DNA from: Bolinopsis microptera
Lineage: Eukaryota; Ctenophora; Tentaculata; Lobata; Bolinopsidae
Reading direction: 5' to 3'
Assembly (NCBI RefSeq): GCF_026151205.1
Contig: NC_087072.1
Span: 12,810,169-12,874,168 of the forward strand
DNA length: 64,000 bases
This document shows, one piece after another, positions 1-13,395 of the stretch. Below the pieces are notes generated by a model that did no database searches, was not told where the DNA came from, and saw only the letters and a list, made by a program, of their open reading frames with translations. Positions within the stretch are counted from its first letter, which is position 1, and each line of letters opens with the position of its first letter. The translations under genes were made by a program, and so were the position numbers.

Positions 1-1740
1 AATTTTGATGAACCCATATCATTCATTCCTCAACTTTTGCTTTGAGCAAATGGGATAAACGCACAAGGCTCAGGGGTCTCTACAATGAATACCTATTCAA
101 AATTCAAATCAACTATTCAGAAGAAAAAAATCATAGTAAATTAGATTTGTTCCAATGCGAACGAACAGCTTAGAATATGATCTAACCGATCGGCTTCCCG
201 GTATCGATGCATTGTTATAAAAATCGATGGAAAATTTTCAATATCATACGTATTCACTCGTAATTTTCTGAGCCTATTACCAAAAAATGTCCCTCATACT
301 AAAACCATTAATTCCCTAACATACATTCCGCGGTATAAAAAGTCATCTCGAGCATAATATTAAATATTCCTATTAAATATCCTCACATTCAGGAGTAAAA
401 AACCTGCAAAGCATAGTGTAGGTTTTATTTAGTGTTTTGGACGTCCACGGTTGGGAAACAGCACCGTAAACATGTTTTGGCACGCTGTGACATTATCCGG
501 TATAATTGCTATTAAAGGCCTCCGTCATGCTGCTAATACAATGCAACGGCATGGTGTGTTCCTTTCCAGTTATAAAAACTTCTTATACTCTGACCAAAAA
601 GCTGATGGGGTACTACGCTCGCTTTGTTGTTTATATCCCACATGCTAATGGAGATTGGTCTTTATTTCGAGGAAATTTTAAATGATTAAAGAGGATATTG
701 AAGTGGTTATGTCTTGATATGGTATTTATATTTTCAATGCAGTACTTAATGATTTAACGCGGTTTTTAAGTTTTTGTCGCATTTTAGAGTGGCCCATGAG
801 TTGATTATGAAATAGATAAGAAAAGATAAGAAAACAGAACCGGTAATGGGGTCAACTTCAACAACAAAAAGGGCCACTTTCAACTGAATTAGTAAAACCA
901 ACCAAGTATTGTTTTATAATAACTATAACTTTTTAATGAAGTGTCCGGGAGAGGACATATTAAAACGATAATTGGTTTTAAAATGCGTTCGAATAAATTT
1001 CTTTATTAAACTGAATAATAAATTAATCTTAAATCTATGGATCAAACAGATCAAGAAGTAGTGTCGTCAATCAAATCAGGATTCAACAGCACCCAATAAA
1101 GGCGTTAAGAATAGGAATACAAGGTGCCCAAACAAAGGACTAAGAAGTTTAAAGCATATTAGTACTCTGCCCGTTACTCGTCTATTTACTGAATACTGAT
1201 ACAACTACAGGTCTGATTCAATATTGTTAATTTTAGCACTTGGAGACCATAGAGTTTCATAATATCATAGTCAATGGTAAAATATCTATACAAAAGTACA
1301 TGTTTTCTAGCATTAAAAGGATTATTTTTTGCCGTTTCTGGCAGTTAAAAGTTTATTTTTGCCTTTTGACCTCGTTTACTTTGTAACAAAAGGTTTACTG
1401 CACATACTATTTGACCATGCATTTGACCTGCAACCATTCTGCTGGCCTCGTTTCGAAGTTTGTACATTTTGGATAAACGTTACATGATCGATAACTGCGC
1501 CATATTATTTTGGAGAAGGTACTCCATAACGAGTAGTACTCAAAGCAGCTGCTGTTCCCTGAACCTTATATACCACACACTAATCATCCCCACCTATTCC
1601 AAACAGTCTGCACTTAACGTTTCATCACGTTATAACCTAAGTTGGGGGCGCCCCCCTGAGGGTGGCAGGTCCGTATAAAGTGTGGTCGTGCACAATTTAG
1701 TTTGAACATCTCCCCACCACATAGAAGCACGTTACACTTA
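1..1740. other. AT-rich DNA, no gene recognised
   Basis: Short open frames occur, the longest 65-72 codons, but none shows a recognisable domain, a splice-site context or a coding-like composition. No TIR-bounded element was seen. Confidence 0.5.
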
Positions 1741-1935
1741 CAGTGTGTAACTGTGTGTTACAGTGTGTTTACAGTGTGTTAAAGTGTGTTACAGTGTGTT
1801 TACAGTATGTTACAGTTTGTTACAGTGTGTTACAGTGTGTTACAGTAAGGTACAGTTATGTTTACAGTTTTACAGTTTGTTACAGTGTGTTACAGTTTGT
1901 TAAGTGTGTTACATATGTTACAGTGTGTTACTGCA
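1741..1935. repeat. Minisatellite, TGTTACAG-type units
   Basis: About 190 bp of degenerate tandem units of roughly 10-12 bases built on GTGTTACAGT. The array is open in one plus frame and gives a low-complexity Cys/Val/Tyr peptide, which I treat as an artefact of the repeat. Confidence 0.9.
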
Positions 1936-4370
1936 CAGTGTGCTTCAAAGTATACACTAACAGATCACTGAGAATAACACTCAACGTGCTAGAAACAGAT
2001 TTTTTATTAAACGACACTCTCTTTCTCTTTTTATTTCTGTAGCTGTTTCACCTGCTTGCTTGTACCTTTAACACACAACTTGTAAACACTAAACATGTTA
2101 ACTTGCTTGCCAGATTTAATGAGGATAATACTTTATGAGGTCGAGTTTTCTCTTTAAGATAAGGTGAGAAGACTCCCAGTGCGTTTCAGCCAGAGCATGG
2201 TGCAGGTATCTCCTGTAAAAACTTGACACTCACGGCGTTCTAATCACCAAACCCATTTCCGCGTATTCCCGCGATGCTTTTGAATCATCTTCACATATGC
2301 TCACAGCATTACAGGTGTATTTTCCTTGACATTTTCGGCTCCCAAAATCTCATTTTAATGGCATTTTAAGGTTATTTAACAATCACTTTGACCAAGTCCT
2401 CGTGGTTTAAGTAGAACTAGAGAACTAGGATTAGTTGGCTTCATAAGATGCCGGGCTAATGCCAGCAAGCAGGATTTCTTACATCCAGTTTTGTTTTTAG
2501 TTGTGCTGTTGTTATGTTGGGATATTATGACTGATTGCAAAATACAATTCTTTGTTTGAGAGTAAACGTTTTAAATTTAATGTTGTATTTTGCGCCTAAA
2601 TAACTTATGAAAAGTAAAATAGATTGAGTATATCAGAAGATGACATTATAACAAACATGGTAATTAAAATTTTCTCGATCTTGATTACTGTGCTAACGTT
2701 GTCGAGATATTTTTGAACGAGTCGCCTTGTATAACCCTTGGTAGTTCACAGCGAGTGTGGTAATTCCGTCGTTTAACTTTCAAATTTTCTGGCTTCAATG
2801 TTCCATTAACATTTAATATTTCGCAAGTCAGTGCTGTTTTTTATTCACATTCTTCCTCACCTGTACCAATAATAATTATAACACTGTAACCCATCAAAAA
2901 GTTACAGCGAGAAGGTACTCAACAAAGACTAAAAACATAAACTATATTTACAAACTATAACAATATATACCAGTATCCATGAGGTTTCCAATTTCGCACG
3001 ATCTTACTCCTCCACAATTAAAAACTGATAAACAGTTAAACACCTCACCACCGGTTTAAAATATTTTTGGTCTCTATTGGGTTGGTCTGAACTACACTAT
3101 GTTAATTAAACCATTATTAAAGAGTGGACTGGGGAGGTACCAGCACGTTTTGCATTGGTACACGTACACTGGGCTCGCAATGATTATTCTTATAACATCA
3201 AAATTTGTGCGCATTAACGTTTTTTTTCGTCTTGGTTTCCTGACTGGCTACTTATTTTACATGAACTTTACGTGAATTCCTTAAACATCTTTGGGTTTTC
3301 TAGCTGATGATTTCAAATGATGATGGTAACATATAGCTGTTTAATTTAGAGAATGTATTGTTAAACATAGGACGGGCGTCCTGAAACATAAACCCACAAT
3401 TATAGCTAAGTTTGTGACGCTCTAAATCGATTTCATACTTTGTTTATCGGAATCGTGTGTTGCCATGTCTGGAGATATTTTGTTTGCAAGGGAGTCGCTA
3501 CAAACATGCCTATAGCACTTTAACTCTGTGGTCTGTGCTAGAGTTGGTGGCCAACTTTTAATTAAATACTATCAGAATTTGCTGCGGTTAGAATCGAACA
3601 TAGAGCTTCTTCGATTCTTAATCTGTATCATATATGAATTTAATTTATATTTCTTTACCACTGCAGTATTAATGCATAATATTGTTCTGGTAGAATGTGT
3701 TAGATATATAAATACCACGTTAATAAATCTTTGATCTAAGGTTATTAACTATTGTTAAATTCATCTAATTTGTATTAGTCCCGTAATTGAATATTATCGT
3801 TCAAAACGCACCATATGAAAATACATAATAATATCATTCACTCAAACACGTTCAACACTAGGAATGCCTCAATCAAAACAACACCATTTAGAGGATTTCT
3901 CTGATATGATGAGAATCACTTGTTAGAATTGGAATATTTATTTTTATCCAACATTCGCCGAACATATTATACTCAGAACCTGTTTGCGCTTGCTGTGTTA
4001 AAAATTACGTACTTGAAGACGATATTTCAGAAAATTTCTTCGTAAGAGAGCTCTGATATTTAATTGAACGAAGCCGCAACGTTCAATGCACAAAATATTC
4101 ATTTCCTCAAATCATTTGTTTCATAGCAGTAGTTAAAAATCATAAACAACATGTCCTCACTGTTAATGCTGCTTGCCAAATACAGAACTTGCCAAGTGAT
4201 TCAGCCTGCACGTGGTGGTCACATCTCCTTGTCCGTCATCATGTGTATATAGTTATAACTTTGTAATCCAGCGCAGTTCTTCACCACGTGTGGTAAATAC
4301 ATAACTACTTGTAGTGTATTATAAGATTTGCATTTTCATTGTTCATAGCAATTTTAAGCTCTACTGCCAA
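1936..4370. other. AT-rich DNA, no gene recognised
   Basis: No protein family, TIR pair or tandem array was recognised here. Open frames are at most about 70 codons and look random. Confidence 0.45.
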
Positions 4371-4374
4371 AAGA

Positions 4375-4435
4375 TCAGAATGTTCTTAGGATACCCCTTC
4401 TGTACGGGTCTACATTGTAGTGTGATCCAAACACT
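4375..4435 (+). repeat. SINE 3' tail fragment
   Basis: The stretch runs AGATCAGAATGTTCTTAGGA, then CTACATTGTAGTGT. It resembles the 3' end of the tRNA-derived SINE at 15363-15632 (AGATCAAGAATCTTAGGATA, then CTACATTGTAGTGT). Only the tail is present, with no A or B box upstream. Confidence 0.55.
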
Positions 4436-5004
4436 AAACATAGTTTTAAAACAGAATGTCTACCTCTCATAAGTTCCACCAGCTCCACTAGACTTCTTTG
4501 GTCTCATTTTGCCTCTGAAGTTTGATGCATTTTTCTTACAGAGGGAACCGCGGTGAAAAATTTAATTCAGTTTGTAATGAAAAAAAAAAACAAACTGCAT
4601 TATTTGTTGAAACGTTCATCTGGTAGTATCTGGTAAATATGTTAAATTTTAGAGCACTCCATACTTAGATAAATGCGCTCCAGATAGATAATCACCTGAC
4701 TATAAACTTCTAATATCTTGCATCTATGATGGACTAATTCTAAAAGGGTAATAAATAACCTATAACTCTATATTATCTGTAGTAATTAAGTTCTGCTTGA
4801 GAAAACAATTTTTCTTCGCAAGTAGTTTTAATTTGGGGTATATTATATAGAGTTTTTTGACAACATTGTGTGGATAGCACATCCTTTGAAAACATACAAC
4901 ACTGCTATATGAATCAACTACTGAAACTTCTTATACGTGACTTTAATAATTTTCTACTTGATGACCTAATGAAAGATCTTGTGTTGGTCAAAAATTGTGG
5001 ACAT

Positions 5005-5360
5005 TGAGTGCAACACTCAACTACTCTCTGCTACACCAACTACACTCTCGTACACTCACTACACTCAACTACACTCTGCTACACTCAACTACACTCTGCT
5101 ACACTCAACTACACCTGCAACACTCAACAACACTCTGCTACACTCAACTACACTCTGCCTACACTCAACTACACTACTACACTCTGCTACACTCAACTAC
5201 ACTCTGCTACACTCAACTACACTCTGCTATACACTCAACTACACTCTGTTTTCACTCAACTGCACTCTGCTACACTCACTGCACTCCGGCTACACCTGCT
5301 ACACTCAACTACCCTCAACTGCACTAAACCTCCACTAAACTCTAAAACTACACTCTGCTA
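5005..5360. repeat. Minisatellite, ACTCAACTACACTCTGCTAC units
   Basis: About 17 imperfect units of a 20-base motif made of two related 10-mers (CTACACTCAA and CTACACTCTG). All three plus frames are open across much of it, giving Leu/His/Ser/Thr-rich peptides typical of a stop-free repeat rather than a gene. Confidence 0.92.
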
Positions 5361-7240
5361 CAGAGTACTACCTGATCACGGTCCGTTGGTGAATCCCGGC
5401 AATTGCTAACTGTTAAGTGTATGGTATATACAATGTATAAGTGTATTGAATATACATTTTTAAGTGTAGTGTAATATACATCTCATTAAGCTATTTTCAC
5501 TAAATCTTAAATTATCAGGCTTTACTAGCATGTATGCGTTATATTGCATGTGTTGATTAACGAATAGTTGATATGTAAACCTGCATGTACAATGAACATA
5601 CATACTTAGAAAGACAGTATACAATATACAAGCTACCCGCCACAAGCCCAAAACTTTGATGGGATTATATCTCAACCCATTTAGTTGATATATCATCAAC
5701 GGAGACGAATTACGTGAGTTATTAAGAGGTTGCGTGTGGGTATCCACTATTGGCCACCCAGTATATATAAATATATACATGTACTGGTAAAATTCCCCCC
5801 CCTGCACCCTCTTCCTCCCCAACCCTGCACTTGTAAACTAGATTAGCAGTGACCAACAGTCTCAGCAATTTGTGCCATTTAATAAATACCATAGAAACAT
5901 ATACTTTATCACCATAAGCTACGTAGTAATAATAACGAATAACTTAGTTAGTTACTTGTTGCAGTTTAATCAAACTCTCATTGAATATTAGAGCTACCCT
6001 CAGATAAAATTTTATGACATAGGTCTGAAAGTTTATGATATTCATGTTATTTAACGAGATAATACTCAAGTCAGGGTTTCCTCATTAAAATAAAATACGA
6101 ATGAAAACACAGAAAATACGCTGTCATCATAAAAATTCAATGAAAATACTTTTTGAAAATACTGCTTTTTAGAATCTAGAATTACAAAAATCTTTAAAAA
6201 CATTTTGTTTATCAATGATTGGACGTGTCATAAATAGTAGAGAGGTGCTTTTTCTATCCGAGCAAAATCTTCCCTGTTAGCAGTCACATACTGAAAGAGC
6301 GAAATTTTTATAAAAATTAAACTTAGTAATATTTGCATTTCATTCAAACAGATAGTAAAACGATCGCGATTACCAGCCAGAACTTCGAGATCGATCACCG
6401 AACTTTGGTGTAAACACATATTATCTTAACTGTTGGAGTAGAATAAAATGATGATACCAATATATATGACTACACAATCAATATCAGATATTAAAAACAA
6501 AATGAATAAACAACAAGTGTAAACTCACCGTGTTTGACGCACGAATCATCAATTTTCCATCACACCGACAAAAGGCCACAACGTAGAGGATCACAACCAA
6601 ATGACCCCCCGGAGGTAAAACATACCTTCATAGTGCACATTCACCAACTTCTCGTGTCTTTACAGGCAAAGTGGTTGCCTAGCAGGATAAGCTTAGTAGA
6701 GAGACTATTTAAAACATATTTCCTTCGTAGGTTTCTGCATAGCATGGAGAGATTGTAGATGATATTTATCCTCAATCTAGTACACACATCTCAGAGATAT
6801 GTGTAAAAAAGTGTTCAATTACATGAACCGAAAAAGAAGAAACTACCAAAAATGTCTCACTGTTTGAAACTACTATTATTAGCCGGTACCTTTTCGCCAT
6901 ACAGGTTATACAATCAAACTAGAAATTACTGACTACTTTAACAACTATAAAATTTAATTGGGCACCAGCTGTAATGAAGATGTGGTTTAGTGTAAAAAAG
7001 AAGCGGCCACCATGGACGTCTGAGTAATTTATATAATGAATAAACTACATAACACATTGAAAGTTGGTTTTAAACCTGAACAATAGAGCGTCTAAACCAT
7101 ACATAGTACTTACCACCCACTTTCAAAATAATAACATGGGTTAACAGTAATGTTATTTCGTCCAGTCTGCACCTCACACATTATCAAGCAGCGAGACTGT
7201 AATTTGTTATTCGTTAAACATGACCCTCATCAAAGACAGC
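5361..7240. other. AT-rich DNA, no gene recognised
   Basis: Nothing recognisable. A minus-strand open frame of 120 codons at 5460-5822 has no domain, no plausible splice context and a random-looking composition. Confidence 0.45.
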
Positions 7241-7980
7241 TTAAGAGGCCGGGGGGAGGGGGGGTCTTCACAAAATTATCTCGAAATCGACTTTTATATG
7301 TTTCTAATAGAGGATAATATCTATCAGCTGCTTTGGTCCCTGGAAAAATATTGTTCCTAGCCGAAATTATCGCCCGGTCTAAGGTCAGCGCTTATTGTAA
7401 TTGTATTGCGCGAGCGATTTTCAATCGCAAATTCTGAAAATCGAGTCCTAAAACTCTATCTTCCCCACAATTTTTGAGCAAGGCAACCCGAAACTTTCAG
7501 GATATTTTCTAGTGACATTAGAAGAGACGATCAAACCAATCGAGATAGGCCTTTAAAATTTTTTTTATTCAATTTTGAAAATCTATGGACCTCGTTTTTT
7601 TCCGATTTTTTGAGGTCCAAGATATCAAAAATGAATAAAAAATTTTAAAGGCCTATCTCAAAATTTTGTATTATCAGTCTCTTCTAAATGTCCCAAAACA
7701 TATCCTGAAAGTTTCAGGGTGATTCTCAAAAAATAGTGGGAGAGATAGATTTTTAGAGACTCGATTTCTCAGATTTCGATTGAAAATCGCTCGCCAATAC
7801 AATTACACATAACGCGGGGGGTGACCTTAGACCGGCGATAATTTCGGCTAGGAACAATATTTTTTCCATGGGACTAAAAGCAGCTGATAATTATTACTCC
7901 CCTCGATCAGAACAACTATAAAGTCGATTTCGAGAGAATTGTTTGATGTAGACACCCCCCCCCCCCCCGGCCCCCTAATA
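7241..7980. mobile_element. Palindromic (foldback) MITE, TTAA-type ends
   Basis: Two arms of about 340 bp (7245-7590 and 7625-7975) are inverted copies around a loop of about 35 bp. Paired landmarks include CTATCAGCTGCTTT against AAAGCAGCTGATAA, and CGGTCTAAGGTCA against TGACCTTAGACCG. The left end is TTAAGAGGCCGGGGGG. The right end is a C run then GGCCCCC, with TAAT where TTAA would be expected. A half copy at 43030-43174 ends in GGCCCCCTTAA, supporting a TTAA target as in piggyBac-like elements. No transposase is encoded. Confidence 0.8.
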
Positions 7981-9850
7981 GGGGTCTGTTATGTGGTTCA
8001 CTTGAGCTAAATTGGGTCTTACATGATCCGATCCACATTTAGTCACCATTTTTTTGCAAATTTTTTAGCTACAAACAATTTTTAGTCTCTTTTTTCGACC
8101 TTTCGAGACTATTTCCCGTTCCATTATTCGATTTTTCCATTATTTCTAGCTAATTTTTTTTGGTTTCGCACATAAAGTCAGACTTTGTACTTACAAATAA
8201 TTTAAAAATAAAATGCTTAAAAAAGGAAATAAGTAGAGTGATGACAGCAAAAAAGCAGTGGATTACACGTGTATAGTCAACGTATTCAGTCAGTAGGAAC
8301 GGTGATGTCATTATATTAAATTAATAAAAATTTAAGCTTCAATAATAACCTGTCATATAAGCTAGTACTGAAATTTTGGTCTGCTTTTTAAATAGTCCTC
8401 CGAAAAAAATTAGTCTCAATAAATTTGGTTTTACAAAAATGTTAGGCAAAATTTTGACTAAATTTATGGTAACTAAATTTGTCCGATCTTAGGTAGGTGA
8501 CATTTTCGTCATGGTATAGGTTTAAGCAGATGCCTGAGTTAAGGATTGAGTTTAGGTTGGGGTCAGTGCTAGGGTATTTCAATTGTCTGTCCAGAGCCAT
8601 TTAGAGAACATGTTAAACTATTTCTTTATTGGTCAAACTTATTTTTTGTTGTTGTTAAACTATTTCTTTTTGTCCGCTATGTACCCTCTCCTCTCTTTAG
8701 CTTTTAGATTTTCCTCGAGCCCTCTTGGTTTATCATTGAATCCATCCTGTTTTTTCTCCATATTTAAACATCACTTGATAATAAATAAACACTCGTTGAT
8801 TAAATCCGTAACCTTCAACGGTGTTCGTAACTAAAGATATTTGACTTTACACACAACGAAAGTGGCAAATGTGGACGTTGCTGGACATTGCTGCTGGGTA
8901 AAGGTCACATAATGGAACTCCAAACGTCAAAAATCTTCTGAACGGTCGTTATTTCGGTAAATCGATTGTTTTGGGCAAATTTGTGTGGTCCATACTAATG
9001 AGTAAAATACGAAGCAATGAGTTACAAACATTTGCCTGGGTAAATAAACATTAAACAGGCTAACAAGGACTAGTGGTAAAACAAACTGATGACCTCTCTC
9101 TAGGATGCTCATGGTTGCCTTATTCAAAAGCAATAATGATGGTTGAGATTGTATACCATAATTATTCTAGCCCTCTGGTTGTAATTGTAACAATAATTGG
9201 TACTTATACATCTATAAAGTATTAAGGGGCGGATCTTACTACAGTGAAACCCCGATATACTCGCGGAGATTGGGGGGAAGGAAATGGCCGCGTAAATTCG
9301 GGGTTTGCGGTAAATCGGGTTTGCGGTAAATCGGGGCGCGGTAAATCGAGGGATTTACTGTATTGATTTATAACACTAGCAGGTGCGGTGAGAGAGCGAG
9401 CGTGCTAAACGTGCTGGATACACATTCGACTTATACAACGAAAGTGGCAAAAAGTGGCAAAATATGGGGCCTTATGATACCAACTTCTCGTGGAAAAGTT
9501 AAGGAAAGTTGGACTGCCATACAGGCCACCTAATGGAACACCTTACAATTACAAGTCGGTAGGACGGCACTAGAGCAGTCTCACCCAGACAAACCTCGCA
9601 TATTTACGCGTCCTTATGCATGAAATCAGCCTCACAATTGACAATTTGCCCCGTTTAGCTTGAGTTTTTAGTTTGCAGTATTCTTATTAAAATAGTTTAC
9701 TTCAGATTTAGATTTGTTAATTAACGAAAACAATTTTTGAAAATAAATGCGGGGTACAAGAGCATATATCTCAACAGTCACGCTATCGCCGTAATTATGG
9801 GCCAACATTTCGTTGACATGAACAGCATGATTCAGGCATAATTGAATACT
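7981..9850. other. AT-rich DNA, no gene; possible old dispersed repeat
   Basis: No gene is visible. The stretch 8330-8480 (GAAATTTTGGTCTGC, AGTCCTCC, TTTATGGTA) resembles 60340-60455, so part of this interval is a dispersed repeat. Around 9290-9360 there are short reiterations of GGTAAATCGGG. Confidence 0.45.
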
Positions 9851-9854
9851 TTTA

Positions 9855-10080
9855 CGGCCAGGTAGCGCATTGGTTCGAACGCCGCTTTGCGAATCGTGAG
9901 GTTGCGAGTTCGAATCCCACTGTCTGTCTGGTCGAGGGTGAAGCGTGCGTTGACGTTCAGCTAGGATCCTAAATGGTCTATGGCAACCCTTCGTTCCTAC
10001 TCACTCGAATACTCGAGAAATCGAGTGTGAGGTTTAAATGAGGAGCTGCACATTGCAGCAAAGTCTCGGGCGAAGAAAGT
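9855..10080 (+). repeat. tRNA-derived SINE
   Basis: The 5' part carries pol III promoter boxes in tRNA spacing: an A box TAGCGCATTGG at 9863-9873 and a B box GAGTTCGAATCCC starting near 9906. A non-tRNA body follows with TTTAAATGAGGAG, which is shared with the second SINE near 15530. It is not a functional tRNA: no cloverleaf closes, and the body continues well past tRNA length. Confidence 0.7.
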
Positions 10081-13000
10081 ATGGTACCCACTACCTTAAC
10101 CGTCGATCAGGCCAAAAGCAAATCCTTTGGCTTCCTGAAATTGGCTGGTTTGCACTTGTGTGAAAATTGTGCTGTTGGAATACTCCCGAATATAATAAGT
10201 GTCTTGATTAAACAAAATGTTACACAAATGAAATTCATTTCCATGAATACTGATCACTTGCCAGTGAAGTCTAGCTATTTATACGTATTCCCTCGTTCCC
10301 ACGTCCAGTTCATAACAGATATTGAGATGTTTTAATAACAGTGGCCTGCATACTCCGCACAATTCTAGATCTCTGTTCCATCAATATATAATAATTGTGT
10401 GGAAATGATACTTAAAGCTAAGTCAATAACTTGCGTTTGTAGTTTGGGATTTAGTGCTATAAATCCTATTTGGGTGTTCCTTCATAGTCTTAATAATTAA
10501 GATCCGTTGTTAAACTCAGTATTCAATAAGTCAAAGAAAAAACTCATTAAATGTAGATTTAACATGATCTGGGTTCTTCAGTATCTATGCCTCTCAAATA
10601 AAATGTCAAGCTGTCCTCATACCTACCAGTGCACCACCCTATTCCCATAATATTAAGAGTTTGGTCACTTCTAGATGAAAAACTGCACTTCCGGTATCGG
10701 ACTTGCACTTGAATGGTTTTTAACTTTCGAGAAATTGGATAAAATCTTATGACTCCTACAATTCTATCAACTGTAGAGCAGATGTATATGGTATAGATTC
10801 AGGTATGGCTTTGTGGATATAAACAACTGGTGCTCATATGGCGGACGATAACAAGGCTCGTCTCGGTATGTCCATTATTAGTTTGTTTAAAGAAACTGTC
10901 CCGATCCTACCCGTGGCGTGGAATTACAATGGGGTAGTGCAGAATATCACTAGACATTGTGATAAAAGTTGTACTATCCTCAGAACTCTTGACTTTTTGT
11001 TGAAACTATTTCTTTTATTTGCTCAAACTAACGCCTGCCTGTTAAGCAAGAAACAATTCCTCATCCAATCTATTTAACCTGGATAAGTGACAACGTTTTT
11101 CCTGCAAAATTAATACAGTGCGGCACCCTAAAACGAGGGTTTAACACCCTTGATTAGCTCAACAAATAGTTTTTATCTACAACCGTGACCGGCATCCTTT
11201 AACATATCCGCTCCCACAGACACACATAATTGTAAAGTAAAAGTTTTCGACATTCCACTTGCTCACCAGGTGATTAATTATCTTTTCTCGTGAGTTCACC
11301 TAGTTCCCTGCTTGCACCCGCTTCGTTCTTTGTATATCTTTGAGATGAATTGCTTGAAATACTTGGTCTATCTTTTAATTATGAGGGCTCTCTTTTAAAT
11401 TAGAGTCTCATTTAAATGCCTACTGATCGGAAGAGGCTGCGGATATTTAGGCTTTTAGGGAATTTACATGTTAAAATCTGTCGAAATAATAACTATTCAC
11501 GTGAGTATCCTACCCCACGTAAAAATATCACGTACAAATTTCGTCTTTATAATCTAGACAGGAAAATCATTAGTTGCAATATACACCCATGCATGGAACC
11601 ATTGTAAACATTAATCTGATTAATTGTTAAAACGTCTGTTTCCTGGAATTTCCAGCACTAAAGTGTCGTAACTTGGAATGTTATTAAGTTGACAATATAT
11701 CGCGATTTTAAAGTTTCGGTAACCCTGGAATAAAAAAGGAACATTAAAAAAATCTTTGGTTGTTATTGTTTATTTTTGTTTTATTATAATGTTTCCATTT
11801 TGTTGTTATGTATGAAGTTTAATAATGAGCCGCGTATTTACTCGTTACTGTTTCTAAAACAAAGACATGTTGATACTCAGTTCCTCCTACGAAACTCTAC
11901 AATGTGCTAAAGTATAGGTCATACAGGCATTGGTAATAGGTTTTCGTCTGGATATAATAGTAACTGTTCTATTAAAAGTAAAAAGTTAAATAAAACAATG
12001 ATCACATTAATCAAAATCAGTTGCCACGAATTTTGGTCTCGTGATACAAAATACGATAAACTATCCGTATATATCTCGCATATATCCAGAAATTATTTGC
12101 TGTAAACAGGCCGCATTAGTTCACTTATAGTATAGTCAGTGTGTGTAATGCACAACCACACAAAGGATCATTCTCCTCACACATCTCTTCATTGTCTTCA
12201 TATTGCTGTGCCTACTTGGTTTCAAATCATTTGGACAAAGTGCAGCTCGATCTGTATATCATCGTAATTTATCCGTTATCACGGCCAGATATTGCTGAAG
12301 TTACCAGTTTTGTTAAAGTTTGTGGTTTGTACTGCCAAACCAACATATTAACATTGTTTAAGTTTTTACTTACATTATTCTTAGAAGATCCCTTAAGATT
12401 TAAGATTTGTTTTAATAATCCTTTTTTAGAATTCAGTATCCCACATAACAATATAGCGGTAATACGTATTTTAATTCATCTATCTAATCTCTTGTAATGT
12501 AGTTGACTAGTCGAAAATTCGATCGGATCCACCGTCGGACTTTTCCCGCTTTTAGTTTTTGTCCAGAAATCCAAACTGATGGATAAATGGGGTGGGGACT
12601 CCTTGTCATAGAAAACTCCTCTATCATTCGTATCATTTTCTGACGAACCAACAATAAAATTGGATGATCGCCATTTCCACGTGTTTTCCATACTCTCCAC
12701 ATTAAAGCAGTTTAAATACCAAGTATCGTTAATCAAATAGTATTATTCCTAACTGTAATATCTAAACCGTCCTATCTACTACTCTGTTATAGTAACTTTC
12801 ACACCAGATTATAAAAAGGATCTTATTATATATGAGTATGGTGGCACTATTGTAGGTAGTAGATGAGACCGAGAGGTGGACTATCCTATCTTATCTTTGT
12901 CATTGTGGTTCAGGTAAGATCACTCAACCACAAAGTGTAGACGTATCACCACAACATGAGACTGCAGCTTACAGCCTGTTTAAACGGTTTAATACCGATC

Positions 13001-13395
13001 CCAAATAAAGTAATATATCAAATATCCCGTCGGAATCAGTTCTCTGGTGCCTGTTAGGACTGCAGTAAAACTCCGTGCTTCTATAACTAGGATTTATACA
13101 GGAGTGAGAAGTTTGTTTTAAATTATTCCTCCTTTTACTGAAAAGTAAAACACCTGGCGCCCAGCCACATTATTATATATGTATAGGCCTGCATTTATGG
13201 TTAATTATTTGGGGTCTGAATTTTCCAGAAATATAGGCTGCATATTTGTTTGTTGTTGTCAACATATTTATTTTTAATAACACCTGTTCAAACACTGTAT
13301 TTAAATGATTGTGACTTTCCGGCTCCGAATTTGTAAGCATCACCGTAACTCCGTAAACAACTCTTTTTTCTTACTTTCCTTTGCTTTTTGTACGG
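10081..13395. other. AT-rich DNA, no gene recognised
   Basis: Apart from the small minus-strand frame at 12476-12736 listed separately, I see nothing with domain-level or splice-level support. Confidence 0.4.
12476..12736 (-). CDS. Uncharacterised open frame, 86 codons
   Basis: An 86-codon frame whose composition is less biased than its AT-rich surroundings. It is rich in Ser, Asn, Trp and acidic residues (segments such as MENTWKWRSSNFIVGSSEN and KESPPHLSISLDFWTKTKSG). No signal peptide, membrane segment or known motif is visible, and no convincing splice sites define it as an exon. It may be an isolated exon, a decayed gene fragment or chance. Confidence 0.2.
   Translation of the reverse strand: MINDTWYLNCFNVESMENTWKWRSSNFIVGSSENDTNDRGVFYDKESPPHLSISLDFWTKTKSGKSPTVDPIEFSTSQLHYKRLDR

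Noticed and set aside
1743-2042. 99-codon frame with a Cys/Val/Tyr-rich repeat
   Set aside because: Entirely produced by the TGTTACAG minisatellite; no start context or homology.
4979-5409. Three overlapping plus-strand frames of 110-133 codons, His/Leu/Thr-rich
   Set aside because: All three frames are open because the 20-bp minisatellite contains no stop codon; no domain.
5460-5822. 120-codon minus-strand frame
   Set aside because: Random-looking composition, no domain, no splice signals; length is within chance for this amount of sequence.
9862-9935. A functional tRNA gene
   Set aside because: A and B boxes are present but the acceptor and anticodon stems do not pair and a SINE body follows.
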